The notes under the pieces were generated by a model. That model was not told the origin of the DNA. It did no database searches and saw nothing but the letters and a program-made list of their open reading frames with translations. Made by a program: the position numbers and the translations under genes. From contig NZ_HG964404.1 of NCBI RefSeq assembly GCF_000612805.1, positions 124,001 to 188,000 of the forward strand: a stretch of DNA of 64,000 nucleotides, read 5' to 3'. Below are positions 16,316 to 23,708 of the stretch, piece after piece. The stretch is from Bacillus ndiopicus. GTDB taxonomy: Bacteria > Bacillota > Bacilli > Bacillales_A > Planococcaceae. The stretch's first letter is position 1. Each line of letters begins with the position of its first letter.

Positions 16316-16849
16316 CTACGCGATTTCTTTTAAGATATTGCTATTTATCTTTGATTCAGCCCGCCGTAAGTGCGTTTGAACCGTACTTTTAGTAATACCC
16401 AACACTTGCGCAACTTTTCCAAATGACATACGTTCAGCACGAATCATAACGAATGCCGCGCGTTCATTTGCTGTAAGTCCTCTTAAAGCATATCTGATTT
16501 TATTTTTTATATTCTCTAGCCGTTTTGCTTCATCATACAATGACCACCCAAAACGCTCCACTAGACGATTATCGTCATCGTATTTATCGTAAAGCATACG
16601 TTCCATCGCTTCTAAGTGCTTAGGTATATTATCAGGGCTATCAACGTATACGATTAAATCTTGCATGAGATGATGGTCCATGACAAAAGTATCTTGGCGG
16701 GTTGCCGCGCGGTACTCCGCTGGATCGTAGCCCGTTTCCATCCATTGAATCGCTTCTTTCATATCACGTTCCATGCTTGGGCACCCACCTGCAGCTTTTA
16801 AATCTTTTAAGGACTGCTTATATTCCTCTATTAAATCCGGAAAGTACAT
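16316..16849 (-). CDS. Sigma-70 region 4-like late gene activator (Xpf-like)
   Basis: The 177-aa product ends in a clear sigma region 4 HTH (AERMSFGKVAQVLGITKSTV, then QTHLRRAESKINSN). Its N-terminal half is helical and lacks region 2. PBSX Xpf, which switches on late genes, has the same layout. The ATG at 16849 is preferred because AAGGGAG lies 7 nt upstream. A strong terminator lies just upstream and the late genes follow, which fits a role as late activator. Confidence 0.8.
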   Translation of the reverse strand: MYFPDLIEEYKQSLKDLKAAGGCPSMERDMKEAIQWMETGYDPAEYRAATRQDTFVMDHHLMQDLIVYVDSPDNIPKHLEAMERMLYDKYDDDNRLVERFGWSLYDEAKRLENIKNKIRYALRGLTANERAAFVMIRAERMSFGKVAQVLGITKSTVQTHLRRAESKINSNILKEIA

Positions 16850-16884
16850 GGCCATCTCCCTTTCTTTTATGTAAAAATAAAAAA

Positions 16885-16927
16885 GACACCAATAGACCTG
16901 GCGTAATTGCCAAAGTCTGTTGGTGTC
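16885..16927 (-). terminator. Terminator between early operon and late activator
   Basis: GACACCAA...TTGGTGTC with inner AGAC/GTCT and TGGC/GCCA stems is followed on the minus strand by TTTTTTATTTTT. It marks the early/late boundary. Confidence 0.85.
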
Positions 16928-16950
16928 CATCGGTTTTTCCGTAAGGACTG

Positions 16951-17118
16951 TTATTTTTTTTGTTTAATGCGTATACGTTCCGCGCGCTCTATATCGAGCA
17001 CTTGCCCGTTCTGCCAGATGATTGTGTCTTGTCCAAATGGTTTAGGGCTCAACGCTGTTATAGTACCGTCCTGCACGATGTATACGCCATTTTCAGATGT
17101 ATTAATTGTCTTCTCCAT
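16951..17118 (-). CDS. XtrA-like small phage protein, 55 aa
   Basis: MEKTINTSENGVYIVQDGTI continues to IIWQNGQVLDIERAERIRIK and ends in three lysines. The two short beta repeats (V-x-V-Q-D-G and I-I-W-Q-N-G) resemble XtrA, the small PBSX protein encoded just before xpf. Here too it is the last gene before the Xpf-like activator. A GGGGGC ribosome site lies 5 bp from the ATG. The function of XtrA itself is not clear to me. Confidence 0.7.
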   Translation of the reverse strand: MEKTINTSENGVYIVQDGTITALSPKPFGQDTIIWQNGQVLDIERAERIRIKQKK

Positions 17119-17136
17119 AAACTGCCCCCTATGTGT

Positions 17137-17210
17137 TATAATGAATTTGATTTTGCATAAGGGAACTTATGTTTCACCGCGGAAGGCTGCAACCTTCTGC
17201 GGTGTTTTTT
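17137..17210 (+). ncRNA. Candidate short plus-strand RNA unit (B)
   Basis: A perfect extended -10 box TG-T-TATAAT (TATAAT at 17137-17142) is followed by hairpin CATAAG-GGAA-CTTATG and a GC-rich 30-bp hairpin (17175-17204, CACCGC...GCGGTG). Six T residues come next. The expected transcript is about 60 nt. It lies in the gap of the minus-strand early operon and has no coding capacity. Confidence 0.4.
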
Positions 17211-17463
17211 ATACCTCCATCAACCATTGTGGTGTTGATTCAATATCGTTTAAGCAGCCGCGATAGACACCATCAGACAATGCATTTTTATTTTTGGCCA
17301 ACTTTATATTGCACTTCTGGTGTAGGTGAAAGTGCGTGTGCTGCTCATCTTGCTTTGCTGTTGCATATATGGCTTTAATACCTTTATCAATCGTTTGTGT
17401 ACATGCAAAGCATTCATGCAGTTTACGTGTTGTTACAGGTCGCTTTTTTGTGATTTCTAGCAT
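17209..17463 (-). CDS. Small zinc-binding-like phage protein, 84 aa
   Basis: MLEITKKRPVTTRKLHECFA starts at ATG 17463 with AAAGGAG upstream. Cysteine/histidine residues (HECFAC, HFHLHQKC) form a likely treble-clef or zinc-finger site. It belongs to the run of small early proteins of unknown role. The end touches the terminator of the plus-strand unit at 17137-17210. Confidence 0.6.
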   Translation of the reverse strand: MLEITKKRPVTTRKLHECFACTQTIDKGIKAIYATAKQDEQHTHFHLHQKCNIKLAKNKNALSDGVYRGCLNDIESTPQWLMEV

Positions 17464-17493
17464 TCTATTTCTCCTTTCCCGCATAAAAGTGGT

Positions 17494-17655
17494 TTAGTAT
17501 ACTACATGGACTGAAACAGTGCCATCGCTATAAACTGAAATTTGTACCGGTTGATAATCAACTTCATCAAAATAACAAATATGATTTTCGTCTAACCGCT
17601 CCCAACTACCTTCTTGGTATTTATCACCGTAACGATTTTTAAAATACGTTCGTGC
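17494..17655 (-). other. 53-codon frame in phase after the ASCH stop; probable broken small gene
   Basis: Directly after the ASCH gene's TGA the same frame stays open for 53 codons (ARTYFKNRYGDKYQEGSWER...). The composition is protein-like and the frame ends SDGTVSVHVVY. There is no start codon in this frame. GGGAGGAATGAGC supplies a ribosome site and ATG one frame away, so a 1-bp change near the start could have broken an independent gene. Stop-codon read-through is a less likely alternative. Confidence 0.4.
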
Positions 17656-18081
17656 TCATTCCTCCCATTCCCACAGACTTAATTTCCCCTTAGCTGGTAT
17701 CGGCTTTGGTAAGTGTTGTACACTATCCAGCTCCCATGCGTAGCGATTGGGTGAATAATCTCCTACGCGGTATTCTTGCCCACTGATTTTTGGCCCATCT
17801 GTCATTGCTATATCGTTTTCATGATCTTCATTGGTGACTTTATGACACTCTACTAAATTAGCTGTAGCGATGACTGCGCCTGTAAGTAGTTCTTTCGCCG
17901 ATGTAATGCCATGCCTTTTAAAGATGGCTTTGAAATCCTCAAACGCTTCCTCATTTACTTTCTTACCAGCATGAATGGCAATTTTTCCGCGGTAGCTTGT
18001 TGACCATCCGCGCGTTTCAAACTGTTTTTCACCAAGGGCAATCAGTGAAGCCCAAGGTTGTGTAATGGTGATTGCTTTCAT
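17656..18081 (-). CDS. ASCH domain protein
   Basis: The 141-aa product starts MKAITITQPWASLIALGEKQ, followed by FETRGWSTSYRGKIAIHA, the diagnostic ASCH opening (QPWA, GxKxxExR, RG-x-IAIHA). The fold is PUA-like and usually binds RNA or acts on modified nucleosides. It lies 12 bp after the methylase gene in the early operon, where it may act in nucleic-acid modification or evasion of restriction. That role is inference. Confidence 0.88.
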   Translation of the reverse strand: MKAITITQPWASLIALGEKQFETRGWSTSYRGKIAIHAGKKVNEEAFEDFKAIFKRHGITSAKELLTGAVIATANLVECHKVTNEDHENDIAMTDGPKISGQEYRVGDYSPNRYAWELDSVQHLPKPIPAKGKLSLWEWEE

Positions 18082-18093
18082 TTTGCACTCTCC

Positions 18094-18900
18094 TTAAAAT
18101 AACGTTTGTTGTTTGTAGCCGCTGTTTGCCGCCACTGGATTGATCCATAAAATTTCCTCACGTTTCGCTCCTGCCTCTGCCATCACAGTGCGGGTTTCAC
18201 GTTGCCAATGCCCTAAGCGACTATCATATAAATCATGTGCATACCCACTTAAAAGAACTGGACCAGGATGGGCGTCTAAAATCTCTAACAATTCGATATG
18301 GTCCTCGATTGTCATTTCATGTTTATAATGCCGCTTTGTACGTGTCTCAATGACATACGGTGGATCAGCATAAACTAACACATCTTTACGTGCATAGCGT
18401 TCAAGTAATTTTGTAGCAGGCTGATTTTCAATTTGTGCTTGTTTTAATCGAGTTGCAACAAGTAATATTTTCTGTGGGAGCTTGCTCCACTCCTTAGCTG
18501 TATCCGGACCGTTCGCACTTATCAAACTACGCCATCCTGTTCGGTCAGATGTTTTAGCCCCAATTGCTTGCCAGCAACGTACTAAGAAGCGGCGTGCGTC
18601 TTCAATCTGATTTTCCGGATCCGTTTCATATGCCGCATAGTATTCTTCACGTGATAATGGTGTGAAATTTATTGCACGTGCTAGCTGGTCCGGATAATCA
18701 CGAATTACCCTAAATAGATTTACCACTTGGCTATCCATATCATTTATAGTTTCGATAGGTGACTTTTCTTTGTTAAAAAACACTGCGCCAGATCCAAAGA
18801 ACGGCTCGACATAAGTTGAATGCTCTGGCATATGGCTAATAATCCAATCTGCCATGCTCCACTTGCTACCTGGATAATGCAAAATGCGTGGTATACTCAT
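18094..18900 (-). CDS. DNA adenine methylase (Dam/D12 class)
   Basis: The 268-aa enzyme has the SAM motif at residues 33-40 (PFFGSGAV), the catalytic DPPY at 179-182 and the N-terminal PGSK loop, as in D12-class N6-adenine methyltransferases. The target sequence cannot be told from the sequence. A solitary phage methylase usually protects against host restriction. Its last residues are QQTLF, which resembles a beta-clamp-binding pentapeptide. A strong AGGGAGG site precedes the ATG. Confidence 0.92.
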   Translation of the reverse strand: MSIPRILHYPGSKWSMADWIISHMPEHSTYVEPFFGSGAVFFNKEKSPIETINDMDSQVVNLFRVIRDYPDQLARAINFTPLSREEYYAAYETDPENQIEDARRFLVRCWQAIGAKTSDRTGWRSLISANGPDTAKEWSKLPQKILLVATRLKQAQIENQPATKLLERYARKDVLVYADPPYVIETRTKRHYKHEMTIEDHIELLEILDAHPGPVLLSGYAHDLYDSRLGHWQRETRTVMAEAGAKREEILWINPVAANSGYKQQTLF

Positions 18901-18919
18901 GCTTGTCCCTCCCTTGGCA

Positions 18920-19726
18920 TTACTTCACCAAATGCAATTGTAGCTGCGTGTTATAGTGTTCAATTTCTAAGCGTAGTTCCGTATTCGGTTGCCAGGCGAT
19001 TAGAAAACGCATCGCATCCTCAAATTTAATGCGTGGTAGCTCTCTGTACTCGCTGATATCAAAATAATTTCGGAACTCTCGCCAGCATGCCGCAAATGCT
19101 TTCGTTTTTAGCGTTTTGAATGCATGTGTTTCCTTACCGCCTAATGCCTCATATACGTTTTCTCCGACCTTTCGACGGATTGCTTTTGCCTGTGAACTAT
19201 TGATGAAGATATTGTCTTTAAGTTGCTCAACATCTTCTCTCATCCCACTGACTTCCTCTTTTAGCGCCTCGACTTCTTCCGACATTTCCAACGATAAGCG
19301 CATCGATGCTTTTAATTGCTCTCGTTCAGTTAATGGCTTTGGGCCATTAACAAAAGCAGCCGCTAGTACATCTTTCGCTTTTAGTTGATAGTTAACTAGA
19401 TTGTTTACTGCGATTGGATTCGTTTGTTGCATTTGTGGCGTAATCGGTACTTTAGCTAGCCACAATGGCAAAAAGTCTAATTCGATGCATAAAACTTCTT
19501 GAATACCACCGTTCGTCGGGAGGCGCAAATTTGCGACACCTTGCTTTAACACGATATCTTTACCCAAGTTCTCAACTTGTCGCTTCGCTTGTCCATCACT
19601 TAAACCAATTCCTACACAAACCCATTTCACTGCCGCATAAATTTTTTTATTTGTCATTTTTACTGCTAAAAGCTCCACATTACCAAATGGCACCATCTTT
19701 TGTTCAACTACTTGCAATGTATTCAT
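18920..19726 (-). CDS. Phage antirepressor, P22_AR_N + ORF6C domains
   Basis: The 268-aa product has a P22 antirepressor N-terminal domain (residues about 10-120, VPFGNVELLAVKMTNKKIYA, then LDFLPLWLAKVPIT). A coiled linker follows (about 140-185), then an ORF6C C-terminal domain (about 190-268, ALGGKETHAFK, WQPNTELRLEIEHYNTQ). The C-terminal domain is homologous to the one encoded at 1018-1752. It is an early gene, so it may help induction by neutralising a repressor. Confidence 0.88.
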   Translation of the reverse strand: MNTLQVVEQKMVPFGNVELLAVKMTNKKIYAAVKWVCVGIGLSDGQAKRQVENLGKDIVLKQGVANLRLPTNGGIQEVLCIELDFLPLWLAKVPITPQMQQTNPIAVNNLVNYQLKAKDVLAAAFVNGPKPLTEREQLKASMRLSLEMSEEVEALKEEVSGMREDVEQLKDNIFINSSQAKAIRRKVGENVYEALGGKETHAFKTLKTKAFAACWREFRNYFDISEYRELPRIKFEDAMRFLIAWQPNTELRLEIEHYNTQLQLHLVK

Positions 19727-19738
19727 AGCAATTCCTCC

Positions 19739-20356
19739 TCAAAATAAAGTTAGTTGTTCAAATTGTTTTGATTGTGAAACGTTCTTCTTTTTTGGTACTT
19801 CGTTCACCAATTTCGTTATTTTAGGCGCTGTTTTTGGTATATCGTGCACAGATTGCGTTATTTTTTGCTCATTTTCGGTTAAATCGTGCACACTATCAAC
19901 CATTTGTGTTTCCGCTTCAAACGTTGCTACTATCTCAAAAAAGTTATTAATGTATGAGCCTACTGGTGCATGGTCAGGGCGGCTTTTTAAATACACACTA
20001 TAATATCCGTCTGCACGTGGCTCGCTGATAATGTACTCGTCACCGATTCGGTAGTTATAGTTACGGCCATCACTTACACGTGCCAAAAACTTTTTAGGGT
20101 AGGCTGCTTCCGTTTTTGCAATTGGCAGCTCTTTGATTTTTTCAAAATCTTGCAATGCATAGGTACCTAGTTCCTGCTGCATCGCCTCGTCTTGATAAGC
20201 TGTAGCTTGCTCATCGTTCAATACACGTATATACATAAGCCCTTCATCGTTCGCACGTGGTAACGTTAATAACCGAGCTTTATATTGCCTCTGTGGGTAC
20301 ATCCAACGCGCTTTGGGTATACTTTGCTCAATGTAAAATTGCGGTGCTTTCAACAA
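19739..20356 (-). CDS. Hypothetical early protein with C-terminal clamp-like motif
   Basis: The 205-aa product starts with TTG (20356) behind GAGGTGA. The N-terminal 150 residues look folded (PQRQYKARLLTLPRANDEGL..., GSYINNFFEIVATF). The tail has three imperfect repeats (SVHDLTENEQKI, SVHDIPKTAPKI, LVNEVPKKK) and ends QLTLF. That pentapeptide matches the QL-x-LF beta sliding-clamp-binding consensus, which suggests a link to replication. No known family is recognised. Confidence 0.65.
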   Translation of the reverse strand: MLKAPQFYIEQSIPKARWMYPQRQYKARLLTLPRANDEGLMYIRVLNDEQATAYQDEAMQQELGTYALQDFEKIKELPIAKTEAAYPKKFLARVSDGRNYNYRIGDEYIISEPRADGYYSVYLKSRPDHAPVGSYINNFFEIVATFEAETQMVDSVHDLTENEQKITQSVHDIPKTAPKITKLVNEVPKKKNVSQSKQFEQLTLF

Positions 20357-20370
20357 AGTTATTCACCTCA

Positions 20371-20895
20371 CTAAATGAACGGTAACAAGTAATGCAGAGC
20401 GTAACCATCCGCCGACTGTACTTCATCTGCCTGCCGCTCAAACGTAGCAAGTGGGATTGACTTACGCCCACCTACTTTTGCGGCTTGCCACGTTTCCTGT
20501 ATAGGCGTGAATGGCAATCTATAAAACTTGTTCACATCCGAAAAATAGACTAGCAGGAATACAAGGGCGCCCTTGTCATACCATGATTGCAATAGCTCAT
20601 ATTGATGGTCATGTAAATTGGCGAGAGGGAAGCTTTTACCCTTCGTTTCTTTCGCATCGAATACGACTGCCTGACCGTTACAGATGCCCGCATAGTCCAC
20701 CCATTCCGCTTTTTCCTTACGTCCTTCAATGCGACTGCCTATCGACTTTGTAATTTGAACAGGTGTTGGAATCTTGCGTATATCTGCAAGCCCTGCATTG
20801 CGGTATTTTGTATTAGACATGTCAATTAGTCGTTCTAAGTGCCTGCCACGATTGGCATGTGATATCGATTTTGGTTTATGAAATGTTTTATACAT
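20371..20895 (-). CDS. recU: Holliday junction resolvase RecU
   Basis: The 174-aa protein shows RecU features: NRGRHLERLIDMSNTKYRN (with the conserved E), a catalytic cluster EWVDYAGICNGQAVVFDAKE (D-x19-E-x-K type), then FLLVYFSDVNKFYRLPF. It resolves four-way junctions during phage recombination and replication. The ATG at 20895 is chosen because GAGGAGGAAC lies 6 nt upstream; it overlaps the previous gene. Confidence 0.93.
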   Translation of the reverse strand: MYKTFHKPKSISHANRGRHLERLIDMSNTKYRNAGLADIRKIPTPVQITKSIGSRIEGRKEKAEWVDYAGICNGQAVVFDAKETKGKSFPLANLHDHQYELLQSWYDKGALVFLLVYFSDVNKFYRLPFTPIQETWQAAKVGGRKSIPLATFERQADEVQSADGYALHYLLPFI

Positions 20896-21064
20896 CTGTT
20901 CGTTCCTCCTCATCCATGTTCAATATGTCGTCTATCGTTAGCTGCATCTTTAAAAACTGCTGCTCCAAATCGTTTAAATGATGGTGCCAACAAGTTAGTC
21001 CATAACCACGTTCAATTGACTTACCACTGCGTAATACACGATTACACCTTTTACACAATCGCAT
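20888..21064 (-). CDS. Small CxxC phage protein, 58 aa
   Basis: MRLCKRCNRVLRSGKSIERG is followed by YGLTCWHHH. The C4/C7 pair with C25 and a histidine cluster suggests a small zinc site. The gene overlaps both neighbours (21051-21305 upstream, recU downstream), the pattern of a tightly packed early operon. It is short but fully protein-like. Confidence 0.65.
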   Translation of the reverse strand: MRLCKRCNRVLRSGKSIERGYGLTCWHHHLNDLEQQFLKMQLTIDDILNMDEEERTDV

Positions 21065-21305
21065 GTAATACCTCTACTCGATAGTACGCGTCAATGTAGT
21101 ATGGCCTGCTGTCAACGAGATGAATTTTCACAGTATGCTGGTCTTCTTTATTTCGATAGACATCTATGTGTGCATCCGCTTTACGTATGGTTTTTATAAA
21201 CTTATACTGCTTGTCCTCGTACACAATCTGGTTATAGGGCATCGAATATTCTTCGAAGAGCGCCGTCAAGGATGGAAATACGTTCCCGTGTGGTTTATTC
21301 TTCAT
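21051..21305 (-). CDS. Hypothetical early phage protein, 84 aa
   Basis: MKNKPHGNVFPSLTALFEEY...DAHIDVYRNKEDQHTVKIHL has alternating strands suggesting a small alpha/beta fold. The ATG overlaps the stop of the DnaD-type initiator gene (ATGA) and GGGAGCGAG lies upstream. No family is recognised. Confidence 0.6.
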   Translation of the reverse strand: MKNKPHGNVFPSLTALFEEYSMPYNQIVYEDKQYKFIKTIRKADAHIDVYRNKEDQHTVKIHLVDSRPYYIDAYYRVEVLHAIV

Positions 21306-22309
21306 TTTCTCGCTCCCTCTGAACCACCACCGCGCAGCTGTGTAAGTAATTTTTGATATTCTGCATCGAAGTTTATATTTTCGTCGTTTATAGGATTTGG
21401 TACTTCAATAGCCGCAGAAGGTTGTTGTTCTTTGTGGAACCATTCGGGCACTAATTCTCTTTTTGGTCCATACCCTCCTCCACGTTTGCGTGAGTATGGT
21501 TGTGTTTGTTTCTTATTTTTTTCAGCGGCGAAGCGTAGTTGTTCCGCTTCCGCTTGCTCTACAGTTTTAATCTGCTTTTGTGACCATCCGCGCAAGATTG
21601 TTTCTACATAGCTCCACTTGATTGCATTATTCTCGATTGCTAGTTTCATAGCATGAACAACAAGCTCTTCTCCTGCGTCATCAATCCATGCTCCAATTTT
21701 TTCGTTGACGTAGGATGATAAAACGCCGAATCCATTCGCTTGATAAAACGTGAAGGCATTTTCTGGTTGTTTTGTTGGCGCTGGCGTAGCCTTTTCATCA
21801 TCATTATTAATATTTTTAAATTCAGTATTTAGTTTATTAGTACTTAGTAATTCAGTACTTGGTATATCAGTACTTAGTAGTTGCGAGTTTTCCGTAAACG
21901 GTTTTACCGTATATGGGTTTCCCGTAGACGGTTTATCCATACATGGTTTTTCCGTACATGGTAAATCAGGTAATGGCGGATTGTTTGTTTCGTCCACCTG
22001 CTCCTGATCTGTCAAAGTTGGTACTTCGTATACAACAGTCACCCAATCAAATTCGCCATTTTCTCCATGTCGTCTTTCCTTTTTTACATAGCCGTGATCT
22101 TTCAACTCTTTGAGCCCGGAGGCAAAGGCATCTCTTCCGTCCTTTGCCCATTTCATTAGCTCAATGTTATGAAATGTCCAATCATCTGGTTTAGACAACA
22201 TAAATACATGAATCGCTTTTGCTTTCCAGCTGAGGCGCTCATCATACAGCGACGTGTTGTTAATGATTGTGTAGTCCTTATTTTTCTCCACTCTTACTAT
22301 GTTTTTCAT
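21302..22309 (-). CDS. DnaD-type phage replication initiator
   Basis: The 335-aa product has an N-terminal winged helix (residues about 15-85, SLYDERLSWKAKAIHVFMLS, then WTFHNIELMKWAKDGRD). A repetitive proline/threonine linker at about 105-160 precedes a DnaD/DnaB2 domain (about 185-260, FYQANGFGVLSSYVNEKIG, WSYVETILRGW). It is expected to bind the phage origin and help load the helicase. The linker is encoded by tandem 15-bp iterons. A good AGGGAGGGG site precedes the ATG. Confidence 0.9.
   Translation of the reverse strand: MKNIVRVEKNKDYTIINNTSLYDERLSWKAKAIHVFMLSKPDDWTFHNIELMKWAKDGRDAFASGLKELKDHGYVKKERRHGENGEFDWVTVVYEVPTLTDQEQVDETNNPPLPDLPCTEKPCMDKPSTGNPYTVKPFTENSQLLSTDIPSTELLSTNKLNTEFKNINNDDEKATPAPTKQPENAFTFYQANGFGVLSSYVNEKIGAWIDDAGEELVVHAMKLAIENNAIKWSYVETILRGWSQKQIKTVEQAEAEQLRFAAEKNKKQTQPYSRKRGGGYGPKRELVPEWFHKEQQPSAAIEVPNPINDENINFDAEYQKLLTQLRGGGSEGARK
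21824..21962. repeat. Tandem 15-bp iterons in the initiator gene (candidate replication origin)
   Basis: Four head-to-tail 15-bp units with the pattern AGTAYTTRGT (21824, 21839, 21854, 21869) are followed, after a 4-bp gap, by five units of TTTNCCGTANANGGT (21888, 21903, 21918, 21933, 21948). The 15-bp phase is kept exactly within each set, giving five-residue repeats in the protein. Phage origins often lie inside the initiator gene. Confidence 0.65.
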
Positions 22310-22330
22310 GAGGAAGCCCCTCCCTTGCTA

Positions 22331-22495
22331 CTATGTGTTTTGGACCATCAAGCAAGCCCAATGTCCATTTGAAAGTTGTTTTATTTCACCTTTCACTTGC
22401 CAACCGCGCAACTCACTTTCATTGACCTTTATTAGTAAGTCGCTCTTGGTTAAACCTTGAACAGTTTTGCGGTTAAAGTGCCTTACTTTTTGCAT
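22331..22495 (-). CDS. Small hypothetical phage protein, 54 aa
   Basis: MQKVRHFNRKTVQGLTKSDL...SELRGWQVKGEIKQLSNGHW starts at ATG 22495 with AGGAAGG upstream. It lies between the ERF and initiator genes. It is basic and strand-rich, possibly nucleic-acid binding, but no family is recognised. Confidence 0.6.
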   Translation of the reverse strand: MQKVRHFNRKTVQGLTKSDLLIKVNESELRGWQVKGEIKQLSNGHWACLMVQNT

Positions 22496-22524
22496 ATACC
22501 TTCCTACCTCCCTCCCCACTGACA

Positions 22525-23487
22525 TCAAACAGTATTTGCTGCAGGTATTTTTGAAATTAGGTCAATCATTTTTGCGGCCTGATCCTGGCTCAAATTGTCT
22601 ATCAAAATAACGTCCTCTATACCTAGTTGCATCTTGGCATAATACAAAACGCCGTCTTTGTCCATTTTTGTGCGGGTACTTGCCGCATTAAGTACCGCCT
22701 TTAGGTCCTTATATTGCCCTGGCGTGATTTTGTTAGGCTGTTGCTGGCTATCTTGCTCGGTAGGCTCTTGTGACCCCTGTGTTGCTTTTTGCGCCCTTTG
22801 TGCCACTGTTTTAGCCACACCGTCTAAATAGTTAATCAGTACGCTTGCCTCCTGCGTTGTCAATTGATTAGATGGCTTTTGAGCAATCTTGCACTTTAGC
22901 AAGCTGTTATTGTAAAGCGTGTCCGCGCTCATGCCTTGCGACTCCGCGAGCGGCAGCAGTACCTTGTCCAAGCGTTGTAGTTGCTGTTGTGTGATAAGTC
23001 CGGTCGGTTGTTGTTTCTGTGGTGATTGCTGACGTGGCTGCTGGTGCTCGTATTGATAATCGTTGCCACTCATACCGTTTGCGTCATCATCTTTTTCCGT
23101 CGCGATGCCTAACGCCGATGCCAAGCTGTAACGCTTCATGTAAGTAATTTGCCCCCCGAAGTCTTGCATGTTTTGCGCCGCTAGAAACTTCAATGGGTAC
23201 GACTTCGCAAACTCTCCTGACTCATGCAGGATAATTGTTTCTACACATGCGAACACTTTATCGTGTTCCATTTGTGTATAGCTGTTTTGCATAATCGTAA
23301 GCTTGTTCTCGATAAAAATGGATCGTACTGCATCTAAAATTCCTGCAAAGTCCGTATATTCGAACGTGTATGAACTACCTGACCTTGTTGTCACTTTCAC
23401 AGTTTTATTATGTTTAGGTGTTCGGATAGCTGCCCACGACTTTGCAAGAGCAGCAGCGATATTTGAATTGCTTTCTGAAAAAATCAT
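22525..23487 (-). CDS. erf: ERF-family single-strand annealing protein
   Basis: The 320-aa product begins with an ERF domain (residues about 1-150): AAALAKSWAAIRTPKHNKTV, LTIMQNSYTQMEHDKVFACV and the hallmark GGQITYMKRYSLASALGIAT followed by E-K-D-D-D-A-N-G. The C-terminal half is glutamine-rich with a helical tail. ERF proteins anneal complementary strands in phage recombination and work with nucleases such as RecU here. An AAAGGAGG site precedes the ATG. Confidence 0.92.
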   Translation of the reverse strand: MIFSESNSNIAAALAKSWAAIRTPKHNKTVKVTTRSGSSYTFEYTDFAGILDAVRSIFIENKLTIMQNSYTQMEHDKVFACVETIILHESGEFAKSYPLKFLAAQNMQDFGGQITYMKRYSLASALGIATEKDDDANGMSGNDYQYEHQQPRQQSPQKQQPTGLITQQQLQRLDKVLLPLAESQGMSADTLYNNSLLKCKIAQKPSNQLTTQEASVLINYLDGVAKTVAQRAQKATQGSQEPTEQDSQQQPNKITPGQYKDLKAVLNAASTRTKMDKDGVLYYAKMQLGIEDVILIDNLSQDQAAKMIDLISKIPAANTV

Positions 23488-23545
23488 TGTTATGCCTCCT
23501 TTTCATTGATTTAAAGGCGGTCATACGCTAAAATATTGTTACACG

Positions 23546-23701
23546 TATAATTTTGCATATGACACTAAACCTAACGTTCCCGCGTTAGGTTTTTCTTGAT
23601 GGATCTATCCCATCAAGCAACTTAAAAGCGAGGGGGATGCACGCTAACCTGTGCTACTTTTAAGCTGCTTGACGAGAGCGAGCATTGCACTCGCAAACGT
23701 C
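23546..23701. ncRNA. Structured non-coding element with four hairpins
   Basis: Between the ERF and second DnaD genes, four adjoining stems can be drawn: 23567-23592 (AAACCTAACG/CGTTAGGTTT), 23595-23617 (CTTGATGG/CCATCAAG), 23616-23670 (long stem with GCAC/GTGC inside) and 23671-23701 (GACG, GCGAG/CTCGC, CGTC). A plus-strand TATAAT lies at 23546-23551, and the first stem ends in TTTTT on that strand. It may be a structured RNA, a second short plus-strand unit, or a single-strand origin. Confidence 0.45.
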
Positions 23702-23708
23702 TTGCTGT

